64,000 nucleotides of DNA from NCBI RefSeq assembly GCF_000691225.1, contig NZ_JMSZ01000016.1, positions 62,001-126,000 of the forward strand. The letters are read 5' to 3'. Made by a program: the position numbers and the translations under genes. The DNA is from Nitrincola lacisaponensis (GTDB lineage: Bacteria > Pseudomonadota > Gammaproteobacteria > Pseudomonadales > Balneatricaceae). Every line of letters begins with the position of its first letter. Within the stretch, counting starts at the first letter, position 1. This document shows positions 19,848 to 28,963 of the stretch, piece by piece. Under the pieces are notes generated by a model. That model did no database searches. It was not told where the DNA came from and was given only the letters and a program-made list of their open reading frames with translations.

Positions 19848-20867
19848 ATGAGCTATCGGATTGCGATTAACGGCTACGGTCGTATTGGACAGAGTGTGCT
19901 GCGCGCACTCTACGAACGCGGCTTGCAAAAGCGTTTGCAGGTCGTGGCACTGAATGAGCTGTCTGATATCGAGACCCTGACCTATCTGACCCGCTATGAC
20001 ACCACACACGGGCGTTTCCCGCTGCCGGTCAGTCATGATGGTGAGCAATTGCTGATCGACGGAGATGCGATCCGGGTTCTCAGTGTTGAGGACCCGGAGT
20101 TTCTGCCCTGGACAGCGCTGGATGTTGATCTGGTGCTCGACTGTTCCGGGAGCTTCTCGGATCGTGCCCAGGCACACAAGCATTTGAACAGTGGCGCCAA
20201 ACGTTTGCTGTTCTCTAATCCGGCTTCGGCAGATATTGATGCCACTATTATCTATGGCATCAACCATAGCCAGCTCAATGCCACTCAACGAATCGTTTCG
20301 GCGGCATCCTGTACTACCAACTGTCTGGTTCCGGTGCTGGAGTTGCTGGATCGTCATTTTGGTATTGTGAATGGCGTGACAACCACCGTGCATTCGGCGA
20401 TGAATGATCAGCCGGTGATTGACAGTTACCATCGGACAGATCTGCGTCTGACACGCAGTGCATTGCAGTCAATCATTCCGGTGGATACCGGTCTCAGCAA
20501 GGGTATTGATCGCTTGCTGCCGCATCTGGCGGGCCGTTTTCAGTGTTTGCATCTGCGTGTACCCACCATCAATGTGTCGTTAATGGATTTATCGGTCAAT
20601 CTGGCGGTTGATGTCAGTGTGGAAGAGGTGAATACCTTGATGCGCCAGTCAGCCGTTGAAGGGGCGCTGGTCAATCTGTTGGGGTATACCGAGGAGCCAC
20701 ATGCCTCGGTTGATTTCAATCGGGATGGCCGCTCTGTGATTGTCGATGGGACTCAGACACGAGTATCGGGAGGGCGTCTGCTGAAACTGATCTGCTGGTT
20801 TGACAATGAGTGGGGCTACGCGAATCGGATGCTGGATGTTGCCGAACACTGGCTTGAGCAGACGTGA
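19848..20867 (+). CDS. epd: Erythrose-4-phosphate dehydrogenase Epd
   Basis: A GAPDH-family dehydrogenase of 339 residues, most likely oxidising erythrose 4-phosphate to 4-phosphoerythronate for pyridoxal phosphate synthesis. The NAD fold starts INGYGRIGQS and the catalytic cysteine is C155 in SAASCTTNC. The segment VALNELSDIETLTYLTRYD matches Epd (NELAD in E. coli) rather than glycolytic GAPDH, which has NDP there. The position between transketolase and pgk is the usual one for epd. GAPDH activity cannot be excluded without assay. Confidence 0.9.
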   Translation: MSYRIAINGYGRIGQSVLRALYERGLQKRLQVVALNELSDIETLTYLTRYDTTHGRFPLPVSHDGEQLLIDGDAIRVLSVEDPEFLPWTALDVDLVLDCSGSFSDRAQAHKHLNSGAKRLLFSNPASADIDATIIYGINHSQLNATQRIVSAASCTTNCLVPVLELLDRHFGIVNGVTTTVHSAMNDQPVIDSYHRTDLRLTRSALQSIIPVDTGLSKGIDRLLPHLAGRFQCLHLRVPTINVSLMDLSVNLAVDVSVEEVNTLMRQSAVEGALVNLLGYTEEPHASVDFNRDGRSVIVDGTQTRVSGGRLLKLICWFDNEWGYANRMLDVAEHWLEQT

Positions 20868-20903
20868 CGTTTTTGATTAATCAATGAAACAGGGACTCAG
20901 CGT

Positions 20904-22073
20904 ATGAGTATTCAGAAAATGACAGACCTGGATCTGGCCGGCAAGCGCGTGCTGATCCGGGAAGATCTTAATGTACCCGTAAAAGATGGAAAGGTGACTT
21001 CCGATGCACGTATTCGTGCTGCCTTGCCAACCCTTGAACGTGCGCTCAAATCCGGTGCCAGGGTGATGGTGATGTCTCACCTGGGGCGGCCTGCCGAGGG
21101 TGAGTTTGATGAAAAGTACTCACTGGCCCCGGTGGCTGAACACCTGTCTGCGTTATTGCAGCGTCCGGTGCCCCTGATCCGTAACTGGCTGCACACCCCG
21201 TTTGAAGTGGCTGAAGGCGATCTGGTGGTGCTGGAGAATGTGCGTTTCAACAGCGGTGAGAAGAAGGATGATGAAGCCCTGGCAAAAACCATGGCAGCCT
21301 TGTGCGACGTGTTTGTCATGGACGCCTTTGGTACCGCGCATCGTGCTCAGGCATCTACGCATGGTGTTGCCAGGTTTGCTCCCATCGCCTGCGCTGGGCC
21401 TTTGCTGGCCAATGAGCTGGATGCCCTGGCAACAGCACTGGATGCGCCTGCGCGTCCGATGATGGCGATCGTCGGTGGTTCCAAGGTATCGACCAAGCTG
21501 GAAGTTCTCAACGCCTTGTCGGAAAAATGTGACCAGCTGATTGTGGGTGGCGGTATTGCGAATACTTTCCTGGCCGCAGCCGGCAAGCCGGTCGGTAAAT
21601 CCTTGTGCGAGCATGATCTGATTCCGGTTGCCAAAGCATTGATGGAAAAGGTTTCCATCCCGCTGCCGGTGGATGTTGTGGTTGCCAAAACCTTTGCTGA
21701 AGATGCCGAAGCGATCCTCAAGTCGGTAGACGATGTTGAAGAAGACGATATGATACTGGATATCGGGCCGGTTTCTGCACAGCAGTTGGCAGAGCAGCTG
21801 AAAAAAGCAGGTACGGTGATCTGGAACGGGCCTGTGGGTGTGTTCGAGTTTGATCAGTTTGGTGAAGGAACCCGTGCGCTGTCTCTGGCGATTGCCGAAA
21901 GTCAGGGGTTCTCAATTGCGGGTGGTGGCGATACGCTGGCAGCTGTGGACAAATACGGTATTGCTGATCAGGTGTCTTACATCTCTACTGGAGGTGGTGC
22001 TTTCCTGGAGTTTGTTGAAGGCAAGGTGTTACCCGCTGTCGCAATTCTGGAACAGCGCGCTGCCCAGTCCTGA
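20904..22073 (+). CDS. pgk: Phosphoglycerate kinase
   Basis: Catalyses reversible phosphate transfer between 1,3-bisphosphoglycerate and ADP. The 389-residue product contains [27 protein letters not shown] with the conserved basic substrate residues, [11 protein letters not shown], the [14 protein letters not shown] block and the C-terminal nucleotide motif [15 protein letters not shown]. Length is normal for the bacterial enzyme. fba starts 28 bases downstream. Confidence 0.98.
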   Translation: MSIQKMTDLDLAGKRVLIREDLNVPVKDGKVTSDARIRAALPTLERALKSGARVMVMSHLGRPAEGEFDEKYSLAPVAEHLSALLQRPVPLIRNWLHTPFEVAEGDLVVLENVRFNSGEKKDDEALAKTMAALCDVFVMDAFGTAHRAQASTHGVARFAPIACAGPLLANELDALATALDAPARPMMAIVGGSKVSTKLEVLNALSEKCDQLIVGGGIANTFLAAAGKPVGKSLCEHDLIPVAKALMEKVSIPLPVDVVVAKTFAEDAEAILKSVDDVEEDDMILDIGPVSAQQLAEQLKKAGTVIWNGPVGVFEFDQFGEGTRALSLAIAESQGFSIAGGGDTLAAVDKYGIADQVSYISTGGGAFLEFVEGKVLPAVAILEQRAAQS

Positions 22074-22100
22074 TTATTATAAAATTTAAGAGGTTTTCTC

Positions 22101-23165
22101 ATGGCACTTATTTCTATGCGACAGTTGCTGGATCATGCCGCCGAACAGGGTTACGGCATTCCGGCGTTTAATGTAAACAACCTTGAGCAGATGCGCGCTA
22201 TTATGGAAGCGGCAGCGAAAACTGACTCTCCTGTTATCGTGCAGGCATCCGCCGGTGCGCGCAAATACGCAGGTTCCAACTTCCTGCGTCATATGATTCT
22301 GGCGGCGATTGAGGAGTTTCCCCAGATCCCGGTATGTATGCATCAAGATCATGGTACCAGTCCCGCTGTCTGTCAGCGTTCCATCGCCATGGGCTTTTCG
22401 TCGGTGATGATGGATGGTTCCCTGGGTACGGATGGCAAAACACCGACCAGCTATGAGTACAATGTTGATGTGACGCGTCGTACTGTTGAAATGGCACATG
22501 CCTGCGGGGTCTCAGTTGAAGGTGAACTGGGTTGCCTGGGATCACTGGAGACAGGTATGGCTGGTGAAGAAGATGGTATTGGTGCTGAAGGCATTCTGTC
22601 ACATGACCAGATGCTGACCGATCCTGAAGAAGCAGCAGATTTTGTGCGCAAAACAGGTGTGGATGCACTGGCTATCGCCATCGGTACCAGTCATGGTGCC
22701 TACAAGTTCACCCGTCCACCTACCGGTGATACCCTGGCTATTCAGCGTATCAAGGAGATTCATGCACGTATTCCGGATACCCATCTGGTCATGCATGGTT
22801 CATCCTCTGTCCCCCAGGACTGGCTGGCCATTATCAATGAGTATGGTGGCGAGATACCTGAAACCTATGGCGTGCCGGTTGAAGAAATCGTGCAGGGCAT
22901 CAAGTACGGTGTGCGCAAGGTGAATATCGATACCGATCTGCGCCTGGCCTCAACTGGTGCAATACGCCGTTTCCTGGCGCATAACACCGCTGAGTTCGAT
23001 CCACGCAAGTATTTGAAAGAAACAATCAATGCCATGCGTGATATCTGCATCGATCGTTATGAAGCTTTCGGTTCGGCTGGCAATGCCAGTCGTATTACGC
23101 CCATCTCCCTGGAAAAAATGGCTGAACGTTATGAAGCGGGTGAGTTGAACGTCAAAATCAACTGA
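22101..23165 (+). CDS. fba: Class II fructose-bisphosphate aldolase
   Basis: Zinc-dependent aldolase of 354 residues cleaving fructose 1,6-bisphosphate, of the subtype that in autotrophs also handles sedoheptulose bisphosphate. Metal-site motifs are [13 protein letters not shown] and [23 protein letters not shown] and [14 protein letters not shown] are typical. It closes the tkt-epd-pgk-fba run, and a stable hairpin follows its stop codon. Confidence 0.96.
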   Translation: MALISMRQLLDHAAEQGYGIPAFNVNNLEQMRAIMEAAAKTDSPVIVQASAGARKYAGSNFLRHMILAAIEEFPQIPVCMHQDHGTSPAVCQRSIAMGFSSVMMDGSLGTDGKTPTSYEYNVDVTRRTVEMAHACGVSVEGELGCLGSLETGMAGEEDGIGAEGILSHDQMLTDPEEAADFVRKTGVDALAIAIGTSHGAYKFTRPPTGDTLAIQRIKEIHARIPDTHLVMHGSSSVPQDWLAIINEYGGEIPETYGVPVEEIVQGIKYGVRKVNIDTDLRLASTGAIRRFLAHNTAEFDPRKYLKETINAMRDICIDRYEAFGSAGNASRITPISLEKMAERYEAGELNVKIN

Positions 23166-23180
23166 TCCGCCGCTTGCTCA

Positions 23181-23210
23181 GGACGGGTGCGCTTTGGGGT
23201 GCACCTGTCC
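23181..23210 (+). terminator. Hairpin after fba
   Basis: The arms GGACGGGTGC and GCACCTGTCC pair over 10 bp with one G-U pair around a 10-base loop, 15 bases after the fba stop. No T-run follows, so it is either a Rho-assisted terminator or a 3' end protecting structure. Confidence 0.5.
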
Positions 23211-23332
23211 CTCTCCGCTCTGTATTTCTTCTTGGTTCCATAATTGTCCTTAGTACATTCAACTTATCTAACCTATTGAGTTTTATAGTAATTAAACGAC
23301 TGTTTGGTTTTTGGTCTTATCAAGGGCTGCTT

Positions 23333-23349
23333 TGCACTAAAGTTGCGCA
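23333..23349 (+). promoter_or_regulatory. NtrC-like enhancer site upstream of aapJ
   Basis: TGCACTAAAGTTGCGCA matches 11 of 14 fixed positions of the NtrC consensus (TGCACCA, three free bases, TGGTGCA), counting the sixth base as a mismatch. Its centre is about 160 bases before the start expected from the sigma-54 candidate, a normal enhancer distance. Only one site was found. The match was read by eye and a chance hit is possible. Confidence 0.4.
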
Positions 23350-23475
23350 GGGGTTATTTTTTTGTGTATTTTTGGGGCGTTATAGGCTAACGTTGAATTG
23401 AGCTTATGGCTCATTAATAAGTAGAAGCGCGTCAAACGCTCGGTTTTTTCTTTGTCAGCCAGCAAAAATGAATTG

Positions 23476-23492
23476 CTGGCTCGGAAATTGCA
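23476..23492 (+). promoter_or_regulatory. Sigma-54 promoter candidate for aapJQMP
   Basis: CTGGCTCGGAAATTGCA has the invariant GG (23478-23479) and GC (23490-23491) separated by exactly 10 bases, and differs from the consensus TGGCAC-N5-TTGC only at one position of the -24 box. Transcription would start near 23503, about 68 bases before the aapJ ATG. Aap operons are often nitrogen-regulated, which fits. Confidence 0.65.
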
Positions 23493-23570
23493 ATGACTCC
23501 CGTGCGTTGATGCGCAGCTGCTTTTCCTGGGTTGCGTAAAACAAAAAACAACATTCATGGGAGAAACTAC

Positions 23571-24584
23571 ATGAAGAAGATTGCAACACTCGTTGGCGCG
23601 GCAGTGGCTGTTACAGCTGCAGCAGGCGTTAATGCAAGTACCCTGGACACTGTAAAAAACCGTGGCGCTGTTCAGTGTGGCGTCAGTGATGGCTTACCTG
23701 GCTTCTCCGCTACCGATAGCGCGGGTCGCTGGCAGGGTATCGATGCCGATTTCTGCCGTGCAGTTGCTGCTGCCGTGCTGGGTGATGCCGAAAAAGTCAA
23801 TTTTGTGTCCTTGACGGCTACTGAGCGTTTTACTGCGCTGCAGTCAGGTGAAATTGATGTCCTCCCACGTAATACGACCTGGACGCTGACGCGTGACGCT
23901 TCTCTGGGTCTGAATTTTACCGGTGTCAACTACTATGATGGTCAGGGCTTCCTGGTCAGCAAAGAGTTGGGTGTTTCCAGTGCTCTGGAGCTGGACGGTG
24001 CGTCTGTGTGTATCTCTTCCGGTACCACAACTGAGCTGAACCTGGCAGATTACTTCCGTATGAACGGCATGAGCTATGAGCCGGTTCTGTACGATACGTC
24101 TGATCAGACAGCTGCAGGTTTTGAAGCCGGTCGTTGCGACATTCTGACCTCTGACCAGTCTCAGCTTTATGCATTGCGCCTGCAGCTGTCTGATCCAGAC
24201 AGTGCGGTAGTACTGCCTGAAGTCATCTCCAAGGAGCCACTGGGTCCTGTCGTTCGTCAGGGTGATGATGTGTGGTTCAACATCGTCAAGTGGACGCTGT
24301 TTGCCAAGGTCAACGCTGAAGAGCTGGGTATCACCAGTGCGAACGTTGATGAGATGACTTCCTCCAATGATCCGTCCGTTCAGCGCTTCCTGGGCACCTC
24401 TGGTAACATGGGTGAGCTGCTGCGTCTGGATAATCAGTGGGCGTACAACATCGTCAAGCAGGTGGGTAACTACGGTGAAGTATTTGAGCGTACCGTTGGT
24501 ACCGGTTCTCCGTTGAACATTGAGCGTGGCCTGAATGCGCTCTGGACAGACGGTGGTTTGCAGTACGCGCCGCCCATCCGTTAA
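23571..24584 (+). CDS. aapJ: General L-amino acid ABC transporter, binding protein AapJ
   Basis: Periplasmic substrate-binding protein of the Aap/Bzt general L-amino acid importer, 337 residues. The first 23 residues are a signal peptide ending at VNA; the mature part begins STLDTVKNRGAVQCGVSDGLPGFS, characteristic of AapJ, and contains GRWQGIDADFCRAVAAAV. The ATG at 23571 follows GGGAG and starts the signal peptide; the in-frame upstream start at 23532 is rejected. It heads aapJQMP. A hairpin separates it from aapQ, which may allow extra binding protein. Confidence 0.95.
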   Translation: MKKIATLVGAAVAVTAAAGVNASTLDTVKNRGAVQCGVSDGLPGFSATDSAGRWQGIDADFCRAVAAAVLGDAEKVNFVSLTATERFTALQSGEIDVLPRNTTWTLTRDASLGLNFTGVNYYDGQGFLVSKELGVSSALELDGASVCISSGTTTELNLADYFRMNGMSYEPVLYDTSDQTAAGFEAGRCDILTSDQSQLYALRLQLSDPDSAVVLPEVISKEPLGPVVRQGDDVWFNIVKWTLFAKVNAEELGITSANVDEMTSSNDPSVQRFLGTSGNMGELLRLDNQWAYNIVKQVGNYGEVFERTVGTGSPLNIERGLNALWTDGGLQYAPPIR

Positions 24585-24610
24585 TTGTCCATTTCTGTGT
24601 AAACAGTCCG

Positions 24611-24636
24611 GGTCATGAGGTGTTCATCTCATGGCC
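24611..24636 (+). terminator. Intercistronic hairpin between aapJ and aapQ
   Basis: The arms GGTCATGAG and CTCATGGCC pair over 9 bp with one G-U pair around an 8-base loop; CCATTTTAG follows. Its place after a binding-protein gene suggests partial termination or mRNA stabilisation that keeps aapJ mRNA above the membrane genes. Confidence 0.5.
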
Positions 24637-24678
24637 CATTTTAGAGTCTTTTGGCTGTGACAGAGGCGCATATACTCG

Positions 24679-25857
24679 ATGAAACCAACTAACCGCAACG
24701 GTCTTACCCGTCTGTTTTATAACCCGACCGCACGCAGTCTGTTTTTTCAGGCACTGGTGCTTGGCGGGTTGCTCTGGTTTGTACTCACGATTGTGGGTAA
24801 TGTGACCACCAACCTGAATGCACGGGGTATCTCTTCTGGATTCGGATTCCTTAGTCAGCCTGCAGGCTTTGGTATCTCTCAATCCCTGATTGAATACAAC
24901 GAGACCTTCACTTTTGGACGTACCTTTTTCGTTGGCTTGCTGAATACACTCCTGGTCTCCGCCATGGGGGTTGTTGCAGCAACGATACTGGGGGTGTTTG
25001 TCGGCATCAGCCGCATTTCGCCTAACTGGTTGCTACGAAAAATCTCGATGGTGTATATCGAAATTCTTCGTAACATCCCGTTATTGCTGCAGATCTTTTT
25101 CTGGTATTACGTGGTATTGCAAACCTTGCCACGACCCCGAGACAGTCTCAGTTTCGGTGAAACCATTTTTATTAATATCCGTGGTGTGTTTATGCCCAAG
25201 CCGATGGCTGAAACAGGGTTTGCCCTGTATGTCGGTCTATTGGTGGCAGCTGTCGTCGGGGTGATCTTCCTGGGGCAGTGGGCGAAGCGGCGCATGCGGG
25301 ACACAGGACAGCAGTTTCCGGTGTTCTGGACCTCAGTGGCTATTTTGCTGGGAACTCTGGTATTGGGTTTCTTCATTACCGGTCGTCCCATTGCGCTGGA
25401 TTACCCTGAACTGCGCGGCCTTAACTTCCGTGGTGGCATGTCGCTGATTCCTGAGTTGATTGCACTCTGGTTTGCCTTGACCATCTACACCAGTACTTAT
25501 ATTGGTGAGATTGTCCGTTCCGGTATCCAGTCGGTCTCTCATGGCCAGACAGAGGCCTGCCGTGCACTGGGCCTGAATGAAAAACAGCGTATGAATCTGG
25601 TGGTGTTGCCACAGGCCATGCGGGTGATGATTCCCCCCATGACCAGTCAATACCTTAACCTGACGAAAAACTCCTCGCTGGCGACGGCGATCGGTTATCC
25701 CGATCTGGTGTCCGTATTTGCCGGTACAACACTGAACCAGACAGGTCAGGCGATTGAAATTATCACCATGACCATGCTGGTGTATCTGACAATCAGTTTG
25801 CTGGTGTCCGCCTTTATGAACTGGTTCAACAAACGTGTTGCCCTGGTGGAGCGCTAA
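24679..25857 (+). CDS. aapQ: General L-amino acid ABC transporter, permease AapQ
   Basis: Inner-membrane permease of the Aap importer, 392 residues with about eight hydrophobic segments. The conserved permease motif with the EAA loop reads QTEACRALGLNEKQRMNLVV, and YIEILRNIPLLLQIFFWYYVV is typical of the polar amino acid permease family. An extended central region between membrane segments distinguishes AapQ/M from short permeases. The ribosome-binding site before 24679 is weak, so a start a few codons away is possible. The aapM ATG follows one base after its stop. Confidence 0.94.
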   Translation: MKPTNRNGLTRLFYNPTARSLFFQALVLGGLLWFVLTIVGNVTTNLNARGISSGFGFLSQPAGFGISQSLIEYNETFTFGRTFFVGLLNTLLVSAMGVVAATILGVFVGISRISPNWLLRKISMVYIEILRNIPLLLQIFFWYYVVLQTLPRPRDSLSFGETIFINIRGVFMPKPMAETGFALYVGLLVAAVVGVIFLGQWAKRRMRDTGQQFPVFWTSVAILLGTLVLGFFITGRPIALDYPELRGLNFRGGMSLIPELIALWFALTIYTSTYIGEIVRSGIQSVSHGQTEACRALGLNEKQRMNLVVLPQAMRVMIPPMTSQYLNLTKNSSLATAIGYPDLVSVFAGTTLNQTGQAIEIITMTMLVYLTISLLVSAFMNWFNKRVALVER

Positions 25858-25858
25858 G

Positions 25859-26953
25859 ATGGAAAAATTTATACCTATTCCCAGTCGTCCGGCACCGGTG
25901 GTTGAAGTCGGTCTGATCGGCTGGATGCGAAAAAATCTGTTCTCCAGCATCCCGAATACGCTGGTGACACTGTTCACTGTCTACATGATGTGGATTGTGT
26001 TGGTGCCTTTCCTGAACTGGGCGTTTATCAGTGCTGACTGGATCGGTGATTCCCGGCAGGATTGCGACAGTGGCGGAGCTTGCTGGGTGTTTGTGACGGT
26101 TCGCTGGAACCTGTTCATGTATGGATTCTATCCGGAAGATAGCTACTGGCGACCGAATCTGGCCTTTATTCTGCTGTTGGGAATTCTGGTCTGGCTGTCG
26201 GTACCGCGACTGCCATTCAAGAAGTGGGTGGCTATTGCTGCATTAACGGTTTACCCCGTGGCTGCATATACACTGCTGTACGGTGGTTTTGGACTGGATG
26301 TGATCCCGACCCACCGTTGGGGTGGCCTGATGCTGACGCTGGTGCTGGCGCTGATCGGTATCGTGGTCGCGATTCCGATTGGTATCCTGCTGGCGCTGGG
26401 GCGCCGCAGTGAAATGCCGGTTATTCGTATGGTCTGTGTGATCTTTATCGAATTTTGGCGTGGCGTTCCGCTGATCACTATTCTGTTCATGGCATCAGTG
26501 ATGTTGCCACTGTTCTTTGCCGGTGGTACCGATGCTGACAAACTGATGCGTGCCTTGATCGGTATTGTCATGTTCCAGTCTGCCTATATGGCGGAAGTGG
26601 TGCGTGGTGGTTTGCAGGCGTTGAGCAAGGGGCAGTTTGAGGGGGCGGATGCTCTGGGTCTGAGCTACTGGCAGAAAATGAATCTGGTGGTGCTGCCTCA
26701 GGCACTGAAGATCATGATCCCCGGTATAGTGAATACCCTGATTTCGTTGTTCAAAGATACCAGTCTGATCGTCATCATCGGTCTGCTGGATGTGTTGGGT
26801 ATGGTGCGTCAGGCGCTGGCAGATCCGGCCTGGTTAGGCTATCCGGCAGAAGGCTATCTGTTTGCTGCCTTCATGTTCTGGATCTTCTGCTTCAGCATGT
26901 CCCGTTACAGTATTTATCTTGAAGATCGCCTGAATACCGGCCATCGCAAATAA
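25859..26953 (+). CDS. aapM: General L-amino acid ABC transporter, permease AapM
   Basis: Second permease of the Aap importer, 364 residues, multiple hydrophobic helices. Family sequence includes FIEFWRGVPLITILFMASVMLPLFF and the cytoplasmic loop FEGADALGLSYWQKMNLVVLPQALKIMIP. An extra N-terminal part with FVTVRWNLFMYGFYP is typical of AapM. The ATG at 25859 follows GCGCTAAG and matches MEKFIPIPSRP; an in-frame start 24 bases earlier overlaps aapQ. It pairs with AapQ to form the channel. Confidence 0.94.
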   Translation: MEKFIPIPSRPAPVVEVGLIGWMRKNLFSSIPNTLVTLFTVYMMWIVLVPFLNWAFISADWIGDSRQDCDSGGACWVFVTVRWNLFMYGFYPEDSYWRPNLAFILLLGILVWLSVPRLPFKKWVAIAALTVYPVAAYTLLYGGFGLDVIPTHRWGGLMLTLVLALIGIVVAIPIGILLALGRRSEMPVIRMVCVIFIEFWRGVPLITILFMASVMLPLFFAGGTDADKLMRALIGIVMFQSAYMAEVVRGGLQALSKGQFEGADALGLSYWQKMNLVVLPQALKIMIPGIVNTLISLFKDTSLIVIIGLLDVLGMVRQALADPAWLGYPAEGYLFAAFMFWIFCFSMSRYSIYLEDRLNTGHRK

Positions 26954-26968
26954 TTGGAGTTCTGGTCA

Positions 26969-27718
26969 ATGACGAACCAACAAGACTTTATCATTACCTT
27001 GAAAAATGTGAATAAATGGTACGGTGAGTTTCACGTGTTGAAAGATATCAACCTGAACGTGAAAATGGGTGAACGTATCGTAATCTGTGGACCGTCAGGC
27101 TCCGGCAAATCGACAATGATTCGCTGCATCAACCATCTGGAAGAGCACCAGGAAGGCGATATCGTGGTCGATGGTGTGTTGCTGAATAATGATCTGAAAA
27201 ATATCGGCCAGATTCGTAAAGAAGTGGGCATGGTATTCCAGCACTTTAATCTTTTTCCGCATCTGACAGTGTTGCAGAACTGCACACTGGCGCCTATCTG
27301 GGTGCGCAAGATGCCGCAAAAAGAAGCGGAAGCGATTGCGATGAAATATCTGGAGCGCGTTAAAATACCGGATCAGGCAAACAAGTATCCGGGACAGTTG
27401 TCTGGTGGTCAGCAGCAGCGTGTAGCGATTGCGCGCAGCCTGTGCATGAATCCACGCGTGATGCTGTTTGATGAACCGACTTCGGCACTGGATCCGGAAA
27501 TGATCAAGGAAGTACTGGATGTTATGGTTGAACTGGCTCAGGAAGGCATGACCATGCTGTGCGTTACGCATGAAATGGGCTTCGCCAAGAAAGTGGCAGA
27601 CAGGGTCATTTTCATGGATGCCGGACAGATTATTGAAGAAAATGAACCTGAGTCCTTCTTCAATAATCCACAGTCAGACCGTACCAAGCTCTTCCTCAGT
27701 CAGGTACTGGGACACTAA
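26969..27718 (+). CDS. aapP: General L-amino acid ABC transporter, ATPase AapP
   Basis: ABC ATPase of 249 residues energising the Aap importer. Walker A is GPSGSGKST, the Q-loop lies in [19 protein letters not shown], the signature is [15 protein letters not shown], Walker [15 protein letters not shown] and the H-loop [10 protein letters not shown]. The ATG at 26969 follows AATTGGAG with a spacing of about 9 bases; an in-frame TTG at 26954 is less likely. A strong terminator follows. Confidence 0.97.
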   Translation: MTNQQDFIITLKNVNKWYGEFHVLKDINLNVKMGERIVICGPSGSGKSTMIRCINHLEEHQEGDIVVDGVLLNNDLKNIGQIRKEVGMVFQHFNLFPHLTVLQNCTLAPIWVRKMPQKEAEAIAMKYLERVKIPDQANKYPGQLSGGQQQRVAIARSLCMNPRVMLFDEPTSALDPEMIKEVLDVMVELAQEGMTMLCVTHEMGFAKKVADRVIFMDAGQIIEENEPESFFNNPQSDRTKLFLSQVLGH

Positions 27719-27730
27719 GCTCCATTTTTT

Positions 27731-27759
27731 CGGACGGCGACCGATCGCCGTCCGGTTTT
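27731..27759 (+). terminator. Rho-independent terminator after aapP
   Basis: A perfect 10-bp GC-rich stem, CGGACGGCGA with TCGCCGTCCG, surrounds a 4-base loop CCGA and is followed by GTTTTGAC. It starts 13 bases after the aapP stop and ends the aapJQMP transcript. Confidence 0.85.
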
Positions 27760-27906
27760 GACTTCTTTTACCTTTCTTTACATCCTGTGTCATCTGGACG
27801 CCATCCTGTTCAGTTACAATTCTGGTGCCATTTGAACCTATCCCGGCCCCTATCGGTCTATACTGGCAACTGCCTGTTGTGTCGAACTCCAAGGAGATAT
27901 CCATTC

Positions 27907-28962
27907 GTGCGCCTCTTTTTTCCAGCCTTGTGTGTGTTAGCGCTTGCGATGTTATCTGGCTGTGATCAGCCGTCAGCACAAAGTGGCCCACCCATGGCCA
28001 TAGAGCGCCCGCATCTGGTTGAGCTGCATCAGGTGACTCAGGAGAGTGTACGTCTGGACCGGGTGAGGACAGGAACTCTGCGAGCGATCACTCGCTATCG
28101 CCTGTTTGCCCAGGAGGAGGGGCAGATAGCTCAGTTACCCTGGTATCCGGGAGACTGGATTGATCAGGGTGAATTGCTGATGGCACTGGATGACAGTCTG
28201 TTGCGTTCGCAGATCACCCGCAGTCGTGCCGAACTCAATCGTGCTGAGCGTGATCTTGAGCGTGTGCGTGCGTTATCCCAGCGTAACCTGGTCTCTGTGG
28301 AAGAGTTGCAACGGCGTGAGACTGAACTGGAAATTGCGCGTGCAGAACTGGCGATTTTAACCACCCGTCTGAGTTACACCCGTATGGCGGCACCCTTTTC
28401 CGGGGTTGTAACGGAGCGGCTGTCTGAACCGGGAAACTTTGCGTCCAAAAACACCCATCTGTTGACGCTGATAGATCCTCAGTCAGTTGTCGTGGATTTG
28501 CAGTTGTCGGAGCAGGTGATTACCCACCTGCGAGTGGGTGATGAGGTGGAGATTCAGCTGGATGCTTTGGGTGCCCGTCAGTTCCCGGGCAAGATTACCC
28601 GGATTTATCCAGAAGTCGATCCACTGACACGTCGTGGGCAGATCGAGATACGTCCTGATCCTGTGCCTGACGGTGCGCTGCCGGGACAGCTGGCCAGGGT
28701 CAGTTTGTCGGCTAATCTGCAGCAGCGCATGATGATTCCCTTTGCGGCGTTACGCTATGAGCAAGGTGAGTATGTATATGTGATGAATGAAGACCGCAAG
28801 ATTGAAAAGCGTGAGGTAATCACCGGATTACGCGTAGCGGATCGTGTCGAAGTACTCAGTGGCTTGGAGTCAGGAGATCGTATCGTTATCCGTGGCTTCA
28901 TGGGGTTGACTGAAGGTCGTGAAGTGCTGCCGGTGATACCCCTGGCGGAGCGGGAGGCCTGA
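27907..28962 (+). CDS. RND efflux periplasmic adaptor (membrane fusion lipoprotein)
   Basis: A 351-residue adaptor of the HlyD/AcrA type. The N terminus is a lipoprotein signal with lipobox LSGC (residues 16-19 approximately), so it is probably anchored to the inner membrane. A lipoyl-like half (EGQIAQLPWYPGDWIDQGELLMALD) is followed by a coiled-coil hairpin rich in Arg, Glu and Leu (about 85-140), the second lipoyl half and beta-barrel domains. The GTG at 27907 is chosen because AAGGAGATAT lies upstream and it begins the signal. The RND gene follows after one base; no outer-membrane channel gene is present. Confidence 0.88.
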   Translation: MRLFFPALCVLALAMLSGCDQPSAQSGPPMAIERPHLVELHQVTQESVRLDRVRTGTLRAITRYRLFAQEEGQIAQLPWYPGDWIDQGELLMALDDSLLRSQITRSRAELNRAERDLERVRALSQRNLVSVEELQRRETELEIARAELAILTTRLSYTRMAAPFSGVVTERLSEPGNFASKNTHLLTLIDPQSVVVDLQLSEQVITHLRVGDEVEIQLDALGARQFPGKITRIYPEVDPLTRRGQIEIRPDPVPDGALPGQLARVSLSANLQQRMMIPFAALRYEQGEYVYVMNEDRKIEKREVITGLRVADRVEVLSGLESGDRIVIRGFMGLTEGREVLPVIPLAEREA

Positions 28963-28963
28963 T

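Larger units (their letters stand above)
23166..23570 (+). other. Non-coding region between fba and aapJ
   Basis: A 405-base stretch with no convincing gene. It holds the fba hairpin (23181-23210), an AT-rich middle, an NtrC-like dyad (23333-23349), a small hairpin with arms GCCAGCAA/TTGCTGGC (23458-23480) and a sigma-54 promoter candidate (23476-23492). A possible 75-codon frame at 23174-23401 begins with TTG, has no ribosome-binding site and no family resemblance. Confidence 0.7.

Noticed and set aside
23187-23203. A second NtrC-like site within the fba terminator hairpin (GGTGC and GGTGCA).
   Set aside because: The spacing between half-sites is wrong and the bases are explained by the hairpin stem; it is also nearly 300 bases from the promoter.
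23174-23401. A 75-codon plus-strand frame between fba and aapJ.
   Set aside because: It starts with TTG, has no ribosome-binding site, overlaps the fba hairpin and resembles no family; it lies in a region that reads as regulatory DNA.
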